NCBI GenBank assembly: GCA_029931535.1 | Contig: JAQPZY010001695.1 | Location: 3,476,501 to 3,540,500, forward strand | Direction of reading: 5' to 3' | DNA from: Margaritifera margaritifera | Lineage: Eukaryota > Mollusca > Bivalvia > Unionida > Margaritiferidae | DNA length: 64,000 bases | Shown here: positions 10,246-23,319 of the stretch, one piece after another | Numbering within the stretch: position 1 is the first letter of the stretch | Layout of the letters: every line of letters starts with the position of its first letter | Translations under genes and position numbers: made by a program | Notes under the pieces: generated by a model | Database searches by the model: none | Seen by the model: only the letters and a program-made list of their open reading frames with translations | What the model was told of the DNA's origin: nothing

Positions 10246-10885
10246 ATGTAAGGCTTTTAAGCGATAATTGTGTTAAGTTTGGTTACAAGTGTACCAGTGC
10301 CTTTTGATAAGTTTAAAATTGCGCTTGTTGACAGTCGAAGCATAGAACACGGCGGATGATGCACGCCGGACGCAGGTCAATGACATAAGCTCTATTGGTT
10401 TCATGGCCAGTTGAGCTATATAGAAAAACCGAAGGAGAATTTCAAACCTCCAGCAAGTTTGCGATTTACACGGGCCATTTGCCAATCAGCGTGGAGCATG
10501 CCACTAGCTTAACCTAAACAATACCTGGTGACTCGACATTCTTCATTATCTAAGACATGGAAAAGTGTCACATTTATGAAGGAAAACACATAAAAATTGT
10601 ATTTAGAACTGGTTAAAGGACACATATCTCCGATTTTGTTATATAGAGATACTCTTCAACAGCAACTGCTTTATACTTTTCTGTTCTCTGTACACAACGG
10701 TTTCATCATAGATAGAATGACTAAAGATACTAATTTTCGCCGCAAAATATGTTGTTTAGTCATGTCTAATACAGCCTTTCTCATTTTAAATTGAAATATA
10801 ATTTGCGGAAACCTATCCCCTTGCTTTCCCCTGTCAAGTCATAACAAACAGCATCAGAGCAGCATTTAGCACAGACTCATGCACA

Positions 10886-10952
10886 TACACAAAAACACAC
10901 ACAAACACACACACACACAGACACACGCATACATAAAACACACACACACGAA
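10886..10952 (+). repeat. interrupted CA microsatellite
   Basis: Multiple short CA runs with A-rich interruptions. Confidence 0.85.
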
Positions 10953-11370
10953 ATCAATAAACAACAAAGTCAATCAAAGTTTCGTCAAAATTGTTGAGGT
11001 TCACTTAGGCCTTTGTACAAAAAAGTAATTATTTCTTAGCATTAGTAATATTTGGATGCTTATTTCTCGGTTTGACTGAAGACAATATACAATTACTTTA
11101 ATTACAAGGAAAACTTTTCAAACAATCATTTTCGCGGAGATAGGATAATCTGATATGGTCATTTCATCCAGAATTAACTTTTCACACCATGCATACCAAC
11201 TCGCTTAAAATGCCAACGAGTGGCTCTGAGCTGATGACGGAGGGGGCCCGATGTATCATTAAGGGTAAAGTTAACAATGACGTAGGATAAAAACGTCTAG
11301 CTTACGACAAAGGGTCCAGCCGCCGTCCTAAGCTATTTATTTGACGCTCCGTCGTTAATAATTTTATGTT

Positions 11371-11371
11371 A

Positions 11372-11410
<39 letters not shown>
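11371..11410 (+). repeat. (AAT)n microsatellite
   Basis: About 13 AAT units with little interruption. Confidence 0.9.
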
Positions 11411-11411
<1 letters not shown>

Positions 11412-11739
11412 TTATTTTAAGAGGATGACATATTTAGCATTCAATCTAATCTCCCATACAGTAGAGATAGTGGAATAAAAAGATACTGTCTGGAAAAAGA
11501 ACGAAGATCATGGTCATATATTAACGGTTTGGTGAGATAAGATACTAGTAGATAATCAAGTAGAGGGCTATTGGTCGTCTTTTAATCTTTCAAGCTTAGA
11601 TGCAGGAGCAAGTCTGGTATATAAGAAAAAGAAAATGTTCTTTTCCTGCTTAAATACCCGATATATTTCATCTTTTGATACAGAAAACGATATAGTTTAA
11701 CTCGTGGCTTCGCCATTCTTTAACAAATCACCCTTTTTA

Positions 11740-11782
11740 TGTTTTTTTTTTTTTGGTGGTGGTGGTGGGGGGGGGGGGGGGT
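11740..11782 (+). repeat. T-run, GGT repeat and G-run
   Basis: A T homopolymer passes into (GGT)n and then a run of about 15 G. The G-rich strand could form a quadruplex (inference). Confidence 0.8.
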
Positions 11783-11824
11783 TGTATCACACGATGCAAT
11801 GTATCCGGCGTTAACATTGGAAAA

Positions 11825-11826
<2 letters not shown>

Positions 11827-11901
<75 letters not shown>

Positions 11902-11933
11902 TACATACATACATACATACATACATACATACA

Positions 11934-11965
<32 letters not shown>
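11827..11965 (+). repeat. compound (TA)n(CA)n(TACA)n microsatellite
   Basis: About 30 TA units, then CA, then about 18 TACA/CATA units ending at ATATATTAAC. Open frames spanning it on both strands are repeat translations. Confidence 0.95.
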
Positions 11966-11966
<1 letters not shown>

Positions 11967-12170
11967 TAACGAAAGCTATGTCAGTTTGTGATCGTGTCAA
12001 AACAGAAAATAACATTTTAGATTTGTCAGAGAGTTACACCAGAATTATAGACCTTTGGAAACGAATGAGTTTTTCTCCGTACGACAAAGTGTCGTGTTAC
12101 TTACAGCTTGGAATCATAGCCAACTCTTACATGGATAATCATTTGTTTTTTGTTTTTGCTTTTTCTTTAT
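11966..12170 (+). repeat. copy of dispersed 'GATCGTGTC' module
   Basis: 'atgtcagtttgtgatcgtgt' followed by 'ttagatttgtcag', 'acctttggaaacgaatga' and 'acgacaaagtgtcgtg' aligns with copies near 17165, 18465, 26745 and 30015. It is the leftmost recognisable copy of a module repeated through 12-31 kb. Confidence 0.6.
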
Positions 12171-15100
12171 AAAATTATTTAAGCAATGCTTTGACCGAGA
12201 AAACCTATATGACGATAAACACGTCGCTTTGTTCTTTAATCGTCAAATTGAGGCCTAATAGATGATGTATTGTACTAAACTAGATTTTTTTTATCACGGA
12301 TTTTATTACACTCAGGATTATTTGAAAACTAGATTGATTTTAAAACACATCACCTCGGTCCTTTCTTGTTCCACTCCTACATCAATGGTATCGTCATTGC
12401 AATGTTCGAGGTTTTATGGTCACGGGTTTAATCGGCACTGCTTGACATTTTTTCATTTCTGTTTAAGGAGAGAAGACATTACAGAAGTTACGTAAATAAG
12501 ACTAATTGGGCACTAATCTCAGGGTCAAAGACCAGTTCCATTGTCTGTGACTGTAGCAACAACAGCAACAAAAAATAAGAACGCACTAGCGAGTTTCATG
12601 CACGATATTGCCGCCTTTGGTGAATTGCTGTTAAAATAATCACTATGTCAGATCGGTTAAAGCAAGTAGAAAATGTATATGTCAGTAATATTCAAGGTAT
12701 TTGCCCCTCCACCCCACCCCCACCACCACCACCACCAAGCCGAGTTCCCCACTCGCCCACTCCCAATCCCTATCTGCTTTCTTCCGGGGAAAAGTGGTTC
12801 ATGGATTATTTTCCCCCAAGAGTAGAATTTAGAATTTTCCCCTTGAAATTCTACTATAGTGTTAATACCCACCGCCACCACTATCGCCTCAATCTTTTCC
12901 TTTAAATTTATCACCCATATATCATTTATCAAAATGTCAACGAAATGTGGGATGTACATTTGAGCATGCTGACGCATTTATCAAATAGTGTCGTGTTAGG
13001 CCAGATCTCGGAGAAGCTACACATCCCATATTTTGCCACCTTGGCATGATTATATCTCAATAAAAACATTAATTATTTTTACGTCATACTATTCTGTTAC
13101 GATACAAAGTCTAGGATTTACATGTAAAGCATTTTTCAAATCATTCAGCAGGTTCATGTCAATTATAAAAAGTGTATAATGGTAGTCCTGAAATCTTTCG
13201 GCAATTTTTACCTTTAGATTTTAAAAATTAACTATTATTCGGCAGTATATAGTCAGGATTATATATGCATTGCCATTAAACCCTATTCACATATACTTAC
13301 CGAAACCACTCAAGATGGATATGGGGCATATGCTCTATTGATCTCAAATTTGGTAGCTAGGTTTATGGTGTACGCGCCTGGAACGAAATGCAGCGTCATA
13401 AGCTTTGCATGGGTTATTGCTCCTTAAAAACTCATGAATAATTGAATACGTTATTTTCAAACTTAGTAAAGCGGCTAGAGAGTGTCATTCGTTTGTATAA
13501 TTATGTAGAGTGTCTGCTGAGAAAAGAGAGTGTAGCAGTACATATGCAGTATATAGTTTTCAAGAAAACATTAGGGAGAACATTGACTCGAGTGGTCATA
13601 AACCCTCTTTATTTTTTGCTATTATCTTCAAAGTCTATTTTATTTGCTTTTTATTTGAATTCTAGTCGAGAGAATGAACACGTGTGGTTCTCGCCCGCTC
13701 AAAGGGCCTTAACCTTAATTTTAGCAGAATAATCGGAAATTCTGGTCAGATAATCTATGCACCTTTTAAAAAAATAATACTTTAAAACCCTATAAACCAG
13801 TCAAGATGAGATCTCTTCTATAATCTGAAAAGTTTCATTCGTCTAAATTCAAACCAAATAGCTCATGCATATTTATTTCAATATATCCAAACGTAAAAGC
13901 TAAAATACTTTGATTATTGATGATAAAATGTCATGCAGTAAGAATAGAATTTTTCTTAAATCTGTCTCTAAATGATTTGACTCAGAAAGTCTCATATATA
14001 CCTTAGTTACTGGCAGAAAGTCAGTATGTTTAATCTGTTACAACTATTCTATAACCACAAAAAAGAATAAAGAAAAATACATTTAAAATGCATTCCAATT
14101 ACCACCCCAGTCCCTCTCTCTACACATTTACAATCTAATTTTCTTAATATACTTAAACACTGTACTGTTTGTACCGATGATAAGCATTTTTAAAAAGTCA
14201 AAACTTTTACTGTGGAGGTAAGTCTTTAAATTTAAGAAATTTACTGTGTGATTTTCTTTTATTTGAAGTGAATTCTTGATCAATCAAGATTTAAAATATT
14301 GAGGAAGATTAGCGAATTGGATATCAGTTATGTCGTTATGTGATCGTGCAGAAGCAGATTCAAATAAAACTTTCCAAGTATGTCAGGTTTTCTTTCAATT
14401 TATGAAGTAACGAGTTATACCATGTGATGCAATGCTTATTAGCTCAAATAAAGCATTTTCCTTATTCTAAACATAATAGGTATTGTATATTTAGTCTTTT
14501 ATTTTCTATTTTTTTGTTTTGTTTTGTTTGGTTGTTTTTTTTTTTGTTTTTTTTTTTGTTTCTGAACCTTAAATGAAATATTAGTGTACGCAGCTACTTC
14601 ACTGCAACCACATTTTGTTATCGGTGATATATTTCATACAATGCCAACACAATACAAACCACGTTTGAATATAAAAAACGACTGAATTGATCCCGTTCAT
14701 TTTTGTTCTAAGTGCTCGTTAAAGACCAGGAAGAAGGGTTCCATTTGATTTTGTTTAAAAATAAATTTCAACAGAAAGAGGAAAGACATTCGTGATTAGT
14801 AAATAGTTTGATACACAATGCGAGAGAAAAGGGAGTTTGTATAGCTCTTCAAAGAATTCACTCCTCAAAAATGTTGGAATACGTCATGTTTGCTAATGGT
14901 TAATATCCTCTCCAGTGGTGATCATATAACGTTTTGCAGTTTATGAGATGGTAATTCGTACATTATATTGTATTTTCTTTCTCTCCGTTTGTTATTTGTA
15001 TGCTCTGAAGGTTTTCCTGCCAATCCTGATTAAGAAAAAGTTCACACATTTACCTTCCTTAAATTATATTTGATATGCAATCGTTTATTGGCTTTTTCCA

Positions 15101-15450
15101 GCTCGATCAACTTTTCGCGTTTCCGTCCGGTCATTACAATTTTCTTTTCGCTCGTTAAATTTAAAGTCGTTATCGAAAAATAGATGAAACAGGTTAACCC
15201 ACAAAATTTCATTTGAGGAAAAATATGCGCGAGTCCTCCCTTGATCAGTTATCTCTCAGCAATATTTCTATATATTCAAAGCAAATGTCACATAACATTT
15301 AACTTTTAACTTTTTTTTATAAGACTGATTATCTATTTCCACTTATGTTCTTGGTATTCGTCCATAAAATAAACAATACATTGTTGCAGATTTTGAAGTT
15401 CTAGAATTTATATTTAATATATCCTTTGAGTTTTTGGGGATCTTTGTATC
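12171..15450. other. intergenic, no supported gene
   Basis: Contains a (CCA)n run at about 12704-12738, a short 'tgtgatcgtg' copy of the dispersed module near 14338 and T-rich tracts near 14500-14560. The 62-106 residue open frames have no recognisable features. Confidence 0.55.
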
Positions 15451-15520
15451 TGAAATCATTATCAGAAAGAATCCATGGCTCAGCTAGAAATCATTAGGAT
15501 CAATTCCACAAAGCCGCCAT

Positions 15521-15588
15521 GAGTGTGTGTGTGTGTGTGTGTGTGTTTCAGTTTGACCCTACCATTCCAAAAGTAAAAATGTATGGAA

Positions 15589-15623
<35 letters not shown>

Positions 15624-15650
15624 AGAGAGAGAGAGAGGGGGGAGAGAGAG
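15521..15650 (+). repeat. (GT)n and (TA)n(GA)n microsatellites
   Basis: GT repeats lie at about 15521-15546; TA repeats pass into GA repeats at about 15594-15650. Confidence 0.9.
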
Positions 15651-15940
15651 ATTATCTGTATCATTTATAATAAGTAAATATGCTTAAATACATGTTTTGA
15701 AATATAATATTTTGCAAGTTTTTGTGCAAAAGTTATGTATAACGATTGTTTGAGGATTAGATGTTTCTTACTCTTTTTACAAATATATAGATGTATAGAC
15801 GTAATCATACAACTTTTCACAAATTTAGTAACTTGATCATGATAGCAGTAAGTAATTTAAAAAAAAAAATTTCCATTAATTTAATTTAGGAGATTAACAA
15901 TATAGAAATGTTAATAACATACGATACTATTCACCTCCTC

Positions 15941-15943
15941 CTC

Positions 15944-15990
<47 letters not shown>
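15941..15990 (+). repeat. (CT)n microsatellite
   Basis: An almost pure CT tract with a CCT-rich edge. Confidence 0.92.
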
Positions 15991-15991
<1 letters not shown>

Positions 15992-16886
15992 AAATCTTCA
16001 GACATATGGAGTTGAAATAGGTATAGCAACTACATGCTTACTTGCTAATTCTAAGGCTTTTTATACTGTGTAAATTACATACGTCTTTGTTATACATAGA
16101 TGTTGAGCACGTCGTTTTTGTAAACCGTTAATACAAGGCACCCCAATCTTGCCACCGTAATATGTCTGGGGCAATAAAAAAATTAAAAATGAAAAAACAT
16201 TTTTAAAACAACTTTATCCAGCGCAAGACTATGGGATTGATTCCAAGTCTGTCATGTGAGTTTTTTAAAACTCTATTCCAATATTGCTTTCTACGATATT
16301 TTTGGAATCATTCCCAAGTTTGTATGGAAAGAGATTTTTGCTATTGGTTCCAGTTTGCCAGATACAAGATTTTCAGGATCGACACAAAGTATGTCAGGAA
16401 AGATTTGCCTGATGAAAGGGCTTACACTATACATATTTTACTAGCTTGTTTTCTTGTCTGTGATTTTCAGGCTAGTCTAGCCACCAATGGTTCAAAGTAA
16501 ATGTTGAAACACGTCTTCCTCTTTAAGAAAAAAAAAATATCATTGCTATCCTTTAAAAAGGAACTGAGGAAATTATTAGACTTGCTTGACATTTTTCCAA
16601 GCGGTCGGTGAGAACCGGGAATAAAAAATCCTTTGGCCAATTTAGAATAAAGGTAACACTATGTCACATGCGATATTCACACATGCTGCGAATACAACTG
16701 TTTTATTCCTAAATGACATAAAATATAGGTCTTCGAGAAGAACTGTGTTGCCTTTCAAGATAAGCACTTCGAATGCAATGAATATATAAGGGTATTTTCT
16801 AAGGTTGTGCAGATACACGATAAAACATGACTTATTGGCTTAGCAACATCTCTCCTGTGTCGCCCACTTGAGACAGTAGGTAATAC

Positions 16887-16914
<28 letters not shown>
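16887..16914 (+). repeat. poly(A) tract
   Basis: An uninterrupted run of A. It could mark the end of a retroposed sequence, but I recognise no element upstream. Confidence 0.8.
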
Positions 16915-16918
<4 letters not shown>

Positions 16919-17029
16919 CAATAATATATTTTAACGAAGAAACATTAAATACGCAATGTTTTGCACTGCTTGAAAGCTCTTGTTTCTTTAATTATGGCGT
17001 GTCAACATTTGCAAATATTATTCTTTTCA

Positions 17030-18120
17030 AATAGTAAACATTACATATCCAAGATGTACAGGTAGCATGAAACCTTGCTATTCAATTATTGTACTGCTGG
17101 GGCTTTTCATATTGGTGCAGTCAATCATTATATACAGGTAATGCAGAAGCATGTTTAAAGAAAGGCTATGTTTGCGATCGTGTCTTTACAGCTAATCACA
17201 TTTTAAATTTGTCGGACGCTGTTTAATTAACCTATGTCCTTTTGGGGAACATAATATGAATCATATTGCATATAAAGGCATTAGCGACTAAACAGGCTTA
17301 AAAAGAGAACATTAAAGAAAATGGCATGAGAAGAGTTTTACTGTAATATTTTGCTACCTTACATGCATGCAGATCTTACTAACTCTATCGTATAACTTAC
17401 ATTTCTTTTTTACAAATTTAGGTTTCTTAACCTTCAAACCAGTTTTTGACATAATGTGATTTGATCACAATCCGCTCCACATGCAATCATTATGCACAAT
17501 TATATGTTCGAAGAAAGGCGTATTATGCGATAATATCACTTTTACAAGAATATAATTTAATGAGTTGCCCATTGATTCCCTTAGGGCAGTGGTTCCCAAA
17601 CTTTTTTGATTGCGACCCTAAATATCATCTTTTGCGACCCGGGGTTTGGGAACCACTGCCTGAGGGGTACTGAAGCGGATACGCAACGGGGAAATCTCCC
17701 GTTTTTCTAGAGTTGCAAAGAAGACATACATGACAAGAGAGTAATGTATAATGTCACAAGATATCATATATCTTTATATTGAGGTAGAGTATACATATCG
17801 GCTCTAGGGCTTATCTGACAACATAACATTAGTTCTACTACCAGGAGATTTATTTTAAAAGATTCAACTGTGCTTGAATAATATCACCCACCTCATGCAT
17901 ATTCAAGTTCAATCTTTTTAAAGTACTGCGCACAATGCCTGGTTAAATCAGTGGCTGGCGGGCTAACATTGCTTGTTATATTTTGGGTGATATTTCTTTT
18001 GTGCTCTACAAACTCAGTGTGTGCATTGCTATGGGCGGTTGTCAGCAACAAGAACATAATTATGAGAGATTTCCTTTACTGTTTGTCAGCAATGATTACT
18101 TTATACTTGTGCTAAAGTCA
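17030..18120 (+). repeat. dispersed module, diverged copy (partners 26610-27700 and 29260-30100)
   Basis: An ordered series of short matches: a 'gctattcaattat' block, 'gcgatcgtgtc', 'ttaggtttcttaaccttc', 'cgaagaaaggcgtatt..gcga', 'aagaagaca..gagagtaatg', 'gagtatacatatcggct', 'ttatctgacaacataaca' and 'ctcatgcatattcaag'. The same order recurs in the partners, which shows an old segmental duplication and not independent insertions. No coding potential is apparent. Confidence 0.65.
17587..17658. mobile_element. 72 bp hAT-type MITE with 8 bp target duplication
   Basis: The ends are inverted: CAGTGGTTCCCAAAC at the left and GTTTGGGAACCACTG at the right (15 bp perfect). The flanking octamers are ccttaggg (17579-17586) and cctgaggg (17659-17666), matching at 7 of 8 positions, as expected for an aged 8 bp hAT duplication. 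CAGTGG-type ends are typical of hAT elements. The interior (42 bp) cannot encode a transposase, so it is non-autonomous. It sits inside the module copy at 17030-18120. Confidence 0.85.
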
Positions 18121-18309
18121 TCATAACATGTTCCCCATTGGTGCCATCTGAGGAAAATCTGTATTAAATTTCACTTGAAGAAGTGACATCCCGATTATCT
18201 ACCAATTAAGTGTTTACAAAGTTTACTCTTTGCAAATTTGCAGTTTCTATTCTATATTCTAATTTTTTTAAAAGTAATATGGCATTTTATACATTTGCAG
18301 ACATTTGTC

Positions 18310-18620
18310 TTTTTTAAGTGGTAAACCGTAAATATTCAGGTTGGAAAAGACGCATACAACCTAGCTATTCAATTATACTACATGGAGCTCTTTTTATTGA
18401 TGCATTTTTGAGCTCATGATTTTCGGGTCACGCAAAGACATATTTTAAAAAAAATGCTATGTCGACTTGCGATTCTGTCTAGACAAATGATATCATTTTT
18501 AATTTGTCAGCAGCCTTGTCTTAAATTACGGGCCTTTGGCAACGAATGAAATTATTCTTCGTGTGACAAACCGTGATGCAAACTTTAACGTTACTGACAC
18601 GGATATATACTTTTCTTAAT
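18310..18620 (+). repeat. dispersed module, second nearby copy
   Basis: 'agctattcaattatacta', a 'gcgattctgtctagacaaat' block, 'aatttgtcagcagcc' and 'ttattcttcgtgtgacaaac' align with 29880-30170. In both places the module runs directly into the ~160 bp tandem family. Confidence 0.7.
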
Positions 18621-19930
18621 GTCGGTCTTTAGGTCCGTTCTTGCGTCTGGCAAAATCTCGTTAGCGCAAACAGTCCCGCAGTTCTGATGGATTGCCATGA
18701 AGTTTCGTAACAATTATGGTTATCGTTTGAAGATGCACATTTGACATATCGACAAGTCATTTTGCACAAGTAGTTTTTGTAGGACCTATTGCTCATTTTG
18801 TCTTGCAGCATGACACAATCCTGTTGGCGCAATTGGTCCCGCATTTATTCATCGATTTAAGTGAAAGTTGACAAATATTATCGTTATCACCAGAGGATGC
18901 GCATATCGACAAATCACTGTGCTCCCGCAATATTTGTTTCAGTTATTTCCCTTTTTGTCTTCTAGCTAAATTCAGCGTGTGACAATCTCATTAGCACAGT
19001 TAGTCTCGCAGTTTCTGATAGATTGCCATGAAACTTAGTAAATAGTATCGTCATAAACATAAGACGTGCATATCGACAAATCATTTCGCCCCCGCAAGTT
19101 TTATAAGGGTTATTGCCTTTTTTGTCGTGTAGCATGACGCAATCTCGTTTTTGCAATTAGTCTTGCTTTTATCGATGGATTGCCATGAAAGTTAGTTATA
19201 TTATGGTGCTCATCACCTGAGGATGCGCGGTGCGACAAATCACTTTGCTCCCTCCATATTTGTTAGAGTTATTCCCCTTTCTTTCTATATCGTAACGCAG
19301 TGTGTGACAATCTTTTAAGCGCAACCAGTCCTACAAATTTCGATTGCCATGAAACTTGGTAAACTTTTGGTTGTCATGCGCATGTCGACAAATCACTTTG
19401 CTGTCGCAATTTTTATTAGAATTATTTCACTTCCTATTTAAGCTCAATGTACTGTACAACATAATCTAGTTAGCGCAACTAGTTCCCTCGTGTTTGATCG
19501 ACTGCGATAAAAGTTGGTAAATATTATGGACATCACGTCCACATATTGACAAATTAATTTGCTCCTGTAATTTTTTTAAGAGTTATTGCCCTTTTTGTCC
19601 TGAAACTGAATGCAGTGTAAGATAGAATTTTGTGAACGCAACTTGTTTTCCTTTTTATGGATTGCTGCGAAACTTGCTACATATTATTGTCACCATTTAA
19701 GGATACACATACTAACAAATCTGTGTACTCCCATCATATTTGTAAGAGTTATTGTCCATTTTGGCTTACAGCTGGATGAAACGTATGACATAATTTTGTG
19801 AATGCAACTATTTTTTTTAGTTTTTTAGTGGATTAGTGTGGGAACGTAAGTGTATAGTATGGTCGTCATCAACATATATGCATGTTGACAAATCATTGTA
19901 ATCGCGCTATTTTCACAAGAGTAATGCTCG
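18620..19930 (+). repeat. degenerate ~160 bp tandem family, about 8 units
   Basis: Equivalent points ('caaatcactttgctcc..' before 'gagttattgccc') fall near 18758, 18917, 19080, 19232, 19392, 19557, 19722 and 19887, a spacing of 152-165 bp. Each unit also has 'gattgccatgaaacttggta', 'gatgcgcatatcgac', 'tttttgtcttgcagct' and 'gcgcaactagtccc' in diverged form. Neighbouring units are strongly diverged, so the array is old. Two more units lie at 30170-30545. Short open frames inside it are not genes. Confidence 0.85.
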
Positions 19931-20454
19931 TTTCATTAACATAGACTAATCTCTATCATTTAGTAGGGGTGGGGTGCGGGAGAGGCGGAGGTATATTTAA
20001 GTGAGCAAAATGGCCACCATTCTTCTAATTTCCCCATTACAGATTTTTGTCCCTTTAGAAATAATGATATTCATTCCATTTTCTTAAGAGCCTATCAACT
20101 GCATATACAATTATTTCTATTCTGATCTCATACCCAATTATTTCACAAGAAAGGCGTGGGTTACAATATAAAACTTTTAGAAAACAGATAATAAGAAATT
20201 ATGCGTTATTATAAAGATATAATGTCCCTTGTTCAGCGCGTTGTTAAGAAGACATGCATGGACTGAGAGTAATTTATGACGTCTCAAAAATTTCGCATAC
20301 CATTATAAAAAAGTTAAATGTTTATATCCGCTCAAGGGCACTTGTGATCAATTCTAACATTCAAACTCAATCAACAAAGCAATTAAAATACAAGAGTTTT
20401 CAAAATAGCAATACGTTTAGATACATATGTTAAATATGTATAGTTTATTTCGTA

Positions 20455-21125
20455 ATGTTCAGTTTGATGAGTTTTGTAAATACGGGGCCAGGACATTTTT
20501 TGCAAAAAAAAAATTGTTCTTGAATGAACCATCTCATGCATATTCAAGTTGAAAATCTTCGTAAAGTAACGCAGACAGCTTTCAGGGGCCTAACAATTCA
20601 TGTTAATTCTCAGTGTGAATATTCTGATATGATCTACAATCCCAACAAGTGTGTTGCTCAATCTTGTTAACCTTATTGTGTTTCGGTAAAACATAATTAT
20701 GTGAGAATATCTTTGATTGGTTTCATTTGTTATATCTTCATAATCGTGCTAAAGTTATCAAAAAGGTGTTCTCTATTAGGACCAACCAAGTAGAAACTGG
20801 ATAATATTTAACTCCAGAAAGTGACCTACCGAAAGTGTGGAAAATCAGTGCCTATAACGATTCACTTATTATACTTGGATCTTCATACGTAATACCTGAT
20901 TATAATTATTATATTTGCAAACACATAGTACCGACAAATCGGATTTAACAGAGCACTATTTTCACGACATAAATCATTCTAGTGAATCATTTCATAAAAT
21001 ATTTATACCATTTACATTTTAAAGCAAATGTTTAGAGATTGGGCGGGGGGGGGGGGGGGAGGGGAAGTATCTGCTGTAAGTCAAAGGAAAAAAGCGCATA
21101 GCTTCTGACGTATTACATTACTAAA
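20455..21125 (+). repeat. segmental duplication, partner at 37765-38535
   Basis: Long ordered similarity: 'ctcatgcatattcaagttga', 'aagtgtgttgct', 'aatcgtgctaaagttatca', 'aggtgttctctattaggac', 'cttcatacgtaatacctgat', 'caaatcgg' and a G-rich run before 'agtatc', all in the same order and orientation in the partner. The G-run at 21044-21063 is longer here. No gene is apparent. Confidence 0.8.
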
Positions 21126-22265
21126 GAACCATATTCTGAGACATATTTCTGTGGTGAACGACTCTAGATATTAAACAGAACAAAAACTTTTTTGAAAAAA
21201 AAAAGTGCATAACTCGCTGCTAACAAAACCTCTGACACTTGAAATACACTAAATATTGCCCAAGCATCTTTTTATTTCCAAGAGTAACCGCCGCCCAGAA
21301 AGGAAAACATTTTGTTCCTAATTCTTGACCTTTTCATTGATAATGATAATATTCCAGAGCCTCCAGCAAATGTCATTGTTTTATCACTGTAATTAAATAC
21401 TTCTACATGTTTAACAGTTGATAACCGATATATTTTTGCTCTGATTCAACTTTACATCTATCTTCGATGATAAGTGTTAAGTAAGATTCACTCTGGCAGT
21501 CGATTGCAACTGCACGTCACTAATTTCATTCTCTTCTGGCCACTTTGCGGATTGTAGCCCTCGCCAACTCGCTGGTGAAAATGCAAATAAAATGCAAATT
21601 ACCTGAGCCTATGAAGCGATAAGCGGTTATTATTATTCTACTCCATGTCTGTTACTCTCGTTAATATTTTGACCCGTAAAAACATGTTCAGTGTCTTTTT
21701 TCTCTAGCATTTATCTTGATGCATTTATGGGCATACAATCCTTGAGTGGAAGAACAGTTGCTTCGTTTCAGTAATTCGGTTATATGTGAACTAAAGAAGT
21801 TTCTTTCCACAGGTTGGGAGCCCTCTTGCTGCGAACCCAATAATACCTCCACAACTGTGAAAATATTTACCATTATTTTCAAAACTCAGAGTTTCTAGTA
21901 CAAGATTTATGTGTAGGTTGCACGATAGAATGTTCAATAAAAAAGAACAGCTTAGATTTGTATAGAAGTTAAGAAGAGTCGGAATTAAGACAAATAAAAG
22001 AATGCTTCACCATTGTTAGATTTTATCTGCCCTATTAATTTACTCTGATAGGTGCCTTAAAACAATAAAACAATCTCAAGAGTATAATAAATATATAACT
22101 TTATTTTGAAAGCCCACAGTTTCTTAACGCCAGGTTTATGTATCTATGAAACAGTAGAGAGTTAAAGAGAATAGAGTAGCATAGACCCGAATGGAAGAGG
22201 AGGTATGTAGGGATGAACCCAAACAAAACAATACATTACTTTGGTTATATTTTTTTTGCCCAAAC
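21126..22265. other. intergenic, no supported gene
   Basis: AT-rich DNA without recognisable coding or transposon motifs. Two ATGCAAAT octamers lie 3 bp apart at 21581-21588 and 21592-21599. Confidence 0.55.
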
Positions 22266-22750
22266 AATTAGGACAGACGCCTTAGTTATGACCAATAACT
22301 TTCAACTTGCGACAAATGTCCTTTCCTTATCGTATGTGCATCTCCTTGTATAGTTAAAAAAAAGTCTGTTCAGACACCCTTATCCAAAGAAGATTGAGGT
22401 GTTTGAGGCCCAGCCTTGCTGATTTGAAAAGAAATCTTCTTCGATTTAAGCCTAAACGACGATTAACATGATGATTTCCACCAATGAGGAAATAGATGCC
22501 TTAGTGTTAACGTAATGTATTGCGTGGGCTAATTTATTTAATATTTTTAGGTTCTCCTTAATTTGAAAACAATGTTCAAACATATCTATTTACCTAGTAA
22601 TGAGAGTTGTAGTTAATAATGGGTGATGTAATCTTACTCAACCTTATTCCAAGCAGGTAGTGAGAATCAGGAAGGAAAATACCTATTGGCTAATTTATGA
22701 CTGACGTTAGTACTCTGGCACTTGTGAAGAGCCCACCTGCTACAAAATAA
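22266..22750 (+). repeat. segmental duplication, partner at 30560-31060
   Basis: 'ctcgcgaaaaagt'-type sequence, 'tccttatcgtatgtgcatct', 'gattgaggtgtttgaggcc', 'attaacatga', 'taatgtattgcgt', 'gaatcaggaaggaaaata' and 'gttagtactctggcact' occur in the same order in the partner. Confidence 0.8.
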
Positions 22751-22978
22751 ACTGTTTTTTTTTTTCTTCTTTCAATATGGTTGTAGAAAAGAAATATTTA
22801 TGTTTGCAATATAGACGCTTTTATGACACAAATATAAAGAAGTATTTGCTTGTGGAGAGCCCGCTTGTTACAAAAGAAACTGGGGGTTTTTTTTCTTTCA
22901 ATATGGTGGAAGAAAAGAAATATTTATGTTTGCAATGTTGACACTTTTATGACACAAATATAAAGAAGTATTTGCAGG
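22718..22978 (+). repeat. ~124 bp tandem duplication
   Basis: Two adjacent copies share 'gagcccacctgctacaaaa', 'ctttcaatatggt', 'agaaaagaaatatttatgtt' and 'acaaatataaagaagtattt'. They are very similar and so younger than the surrounding segmental duplication; the partner block at 31 kb has only one diverged copy. Confidence 0.88.
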
Positions 22979-23319
22979 AAACCAAGAAATGAGATGATGG
23001 TATGATATCCCTGATAATTTAAATAAAAGCCCGCTGTGAACAATGAACAAATATATCAAATATACAATAAATTCAACGTTGTTTTTTTCTGTTGAAATAA
23101 AATCTGCAATGGGGCAAATCCTTATGCTTTTATTTCTGGTCTTTTGGCGTTAGTCAATCATGGTTCACAAAAGATTTTAGAGACATATTTGCATACCTAG
23201 CGAATGTTATATCGGTGTGCAATCGTGTCAAGAACGTTCTGAAAACAATTTCCACTTATCAAAGACTTTTATCTACTTTTAATTCACGGTGGCACTTCGA
23301 AAATAGTCTTATGATTCAA

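Larger units (their letters stand above)
15450..16500 (+). repeat. segmental duplication, partner at 32650-33080
   Basis: 'attaggatcaattccaca' and 'gagccgccatga'-like sequence, then a microsatellite, then 'tatgggattgattccaagtctg' and following sequence align in order with 32685-33065. This copy carries extra (GT)n, (TA)n(GA)n and (CT)n tracts and an insertion of several hundred bases (about 15650-16200). The two copies have diverged well past simple polymorphism. Confidence 0.7.

Noticed and set aside
11720..12172. Open frames on both strands with Tyr-Ile and Thr-Tyr-Ile-His repeats
   Set aside because: Translations of the TA/CA/TACA microsatellite.
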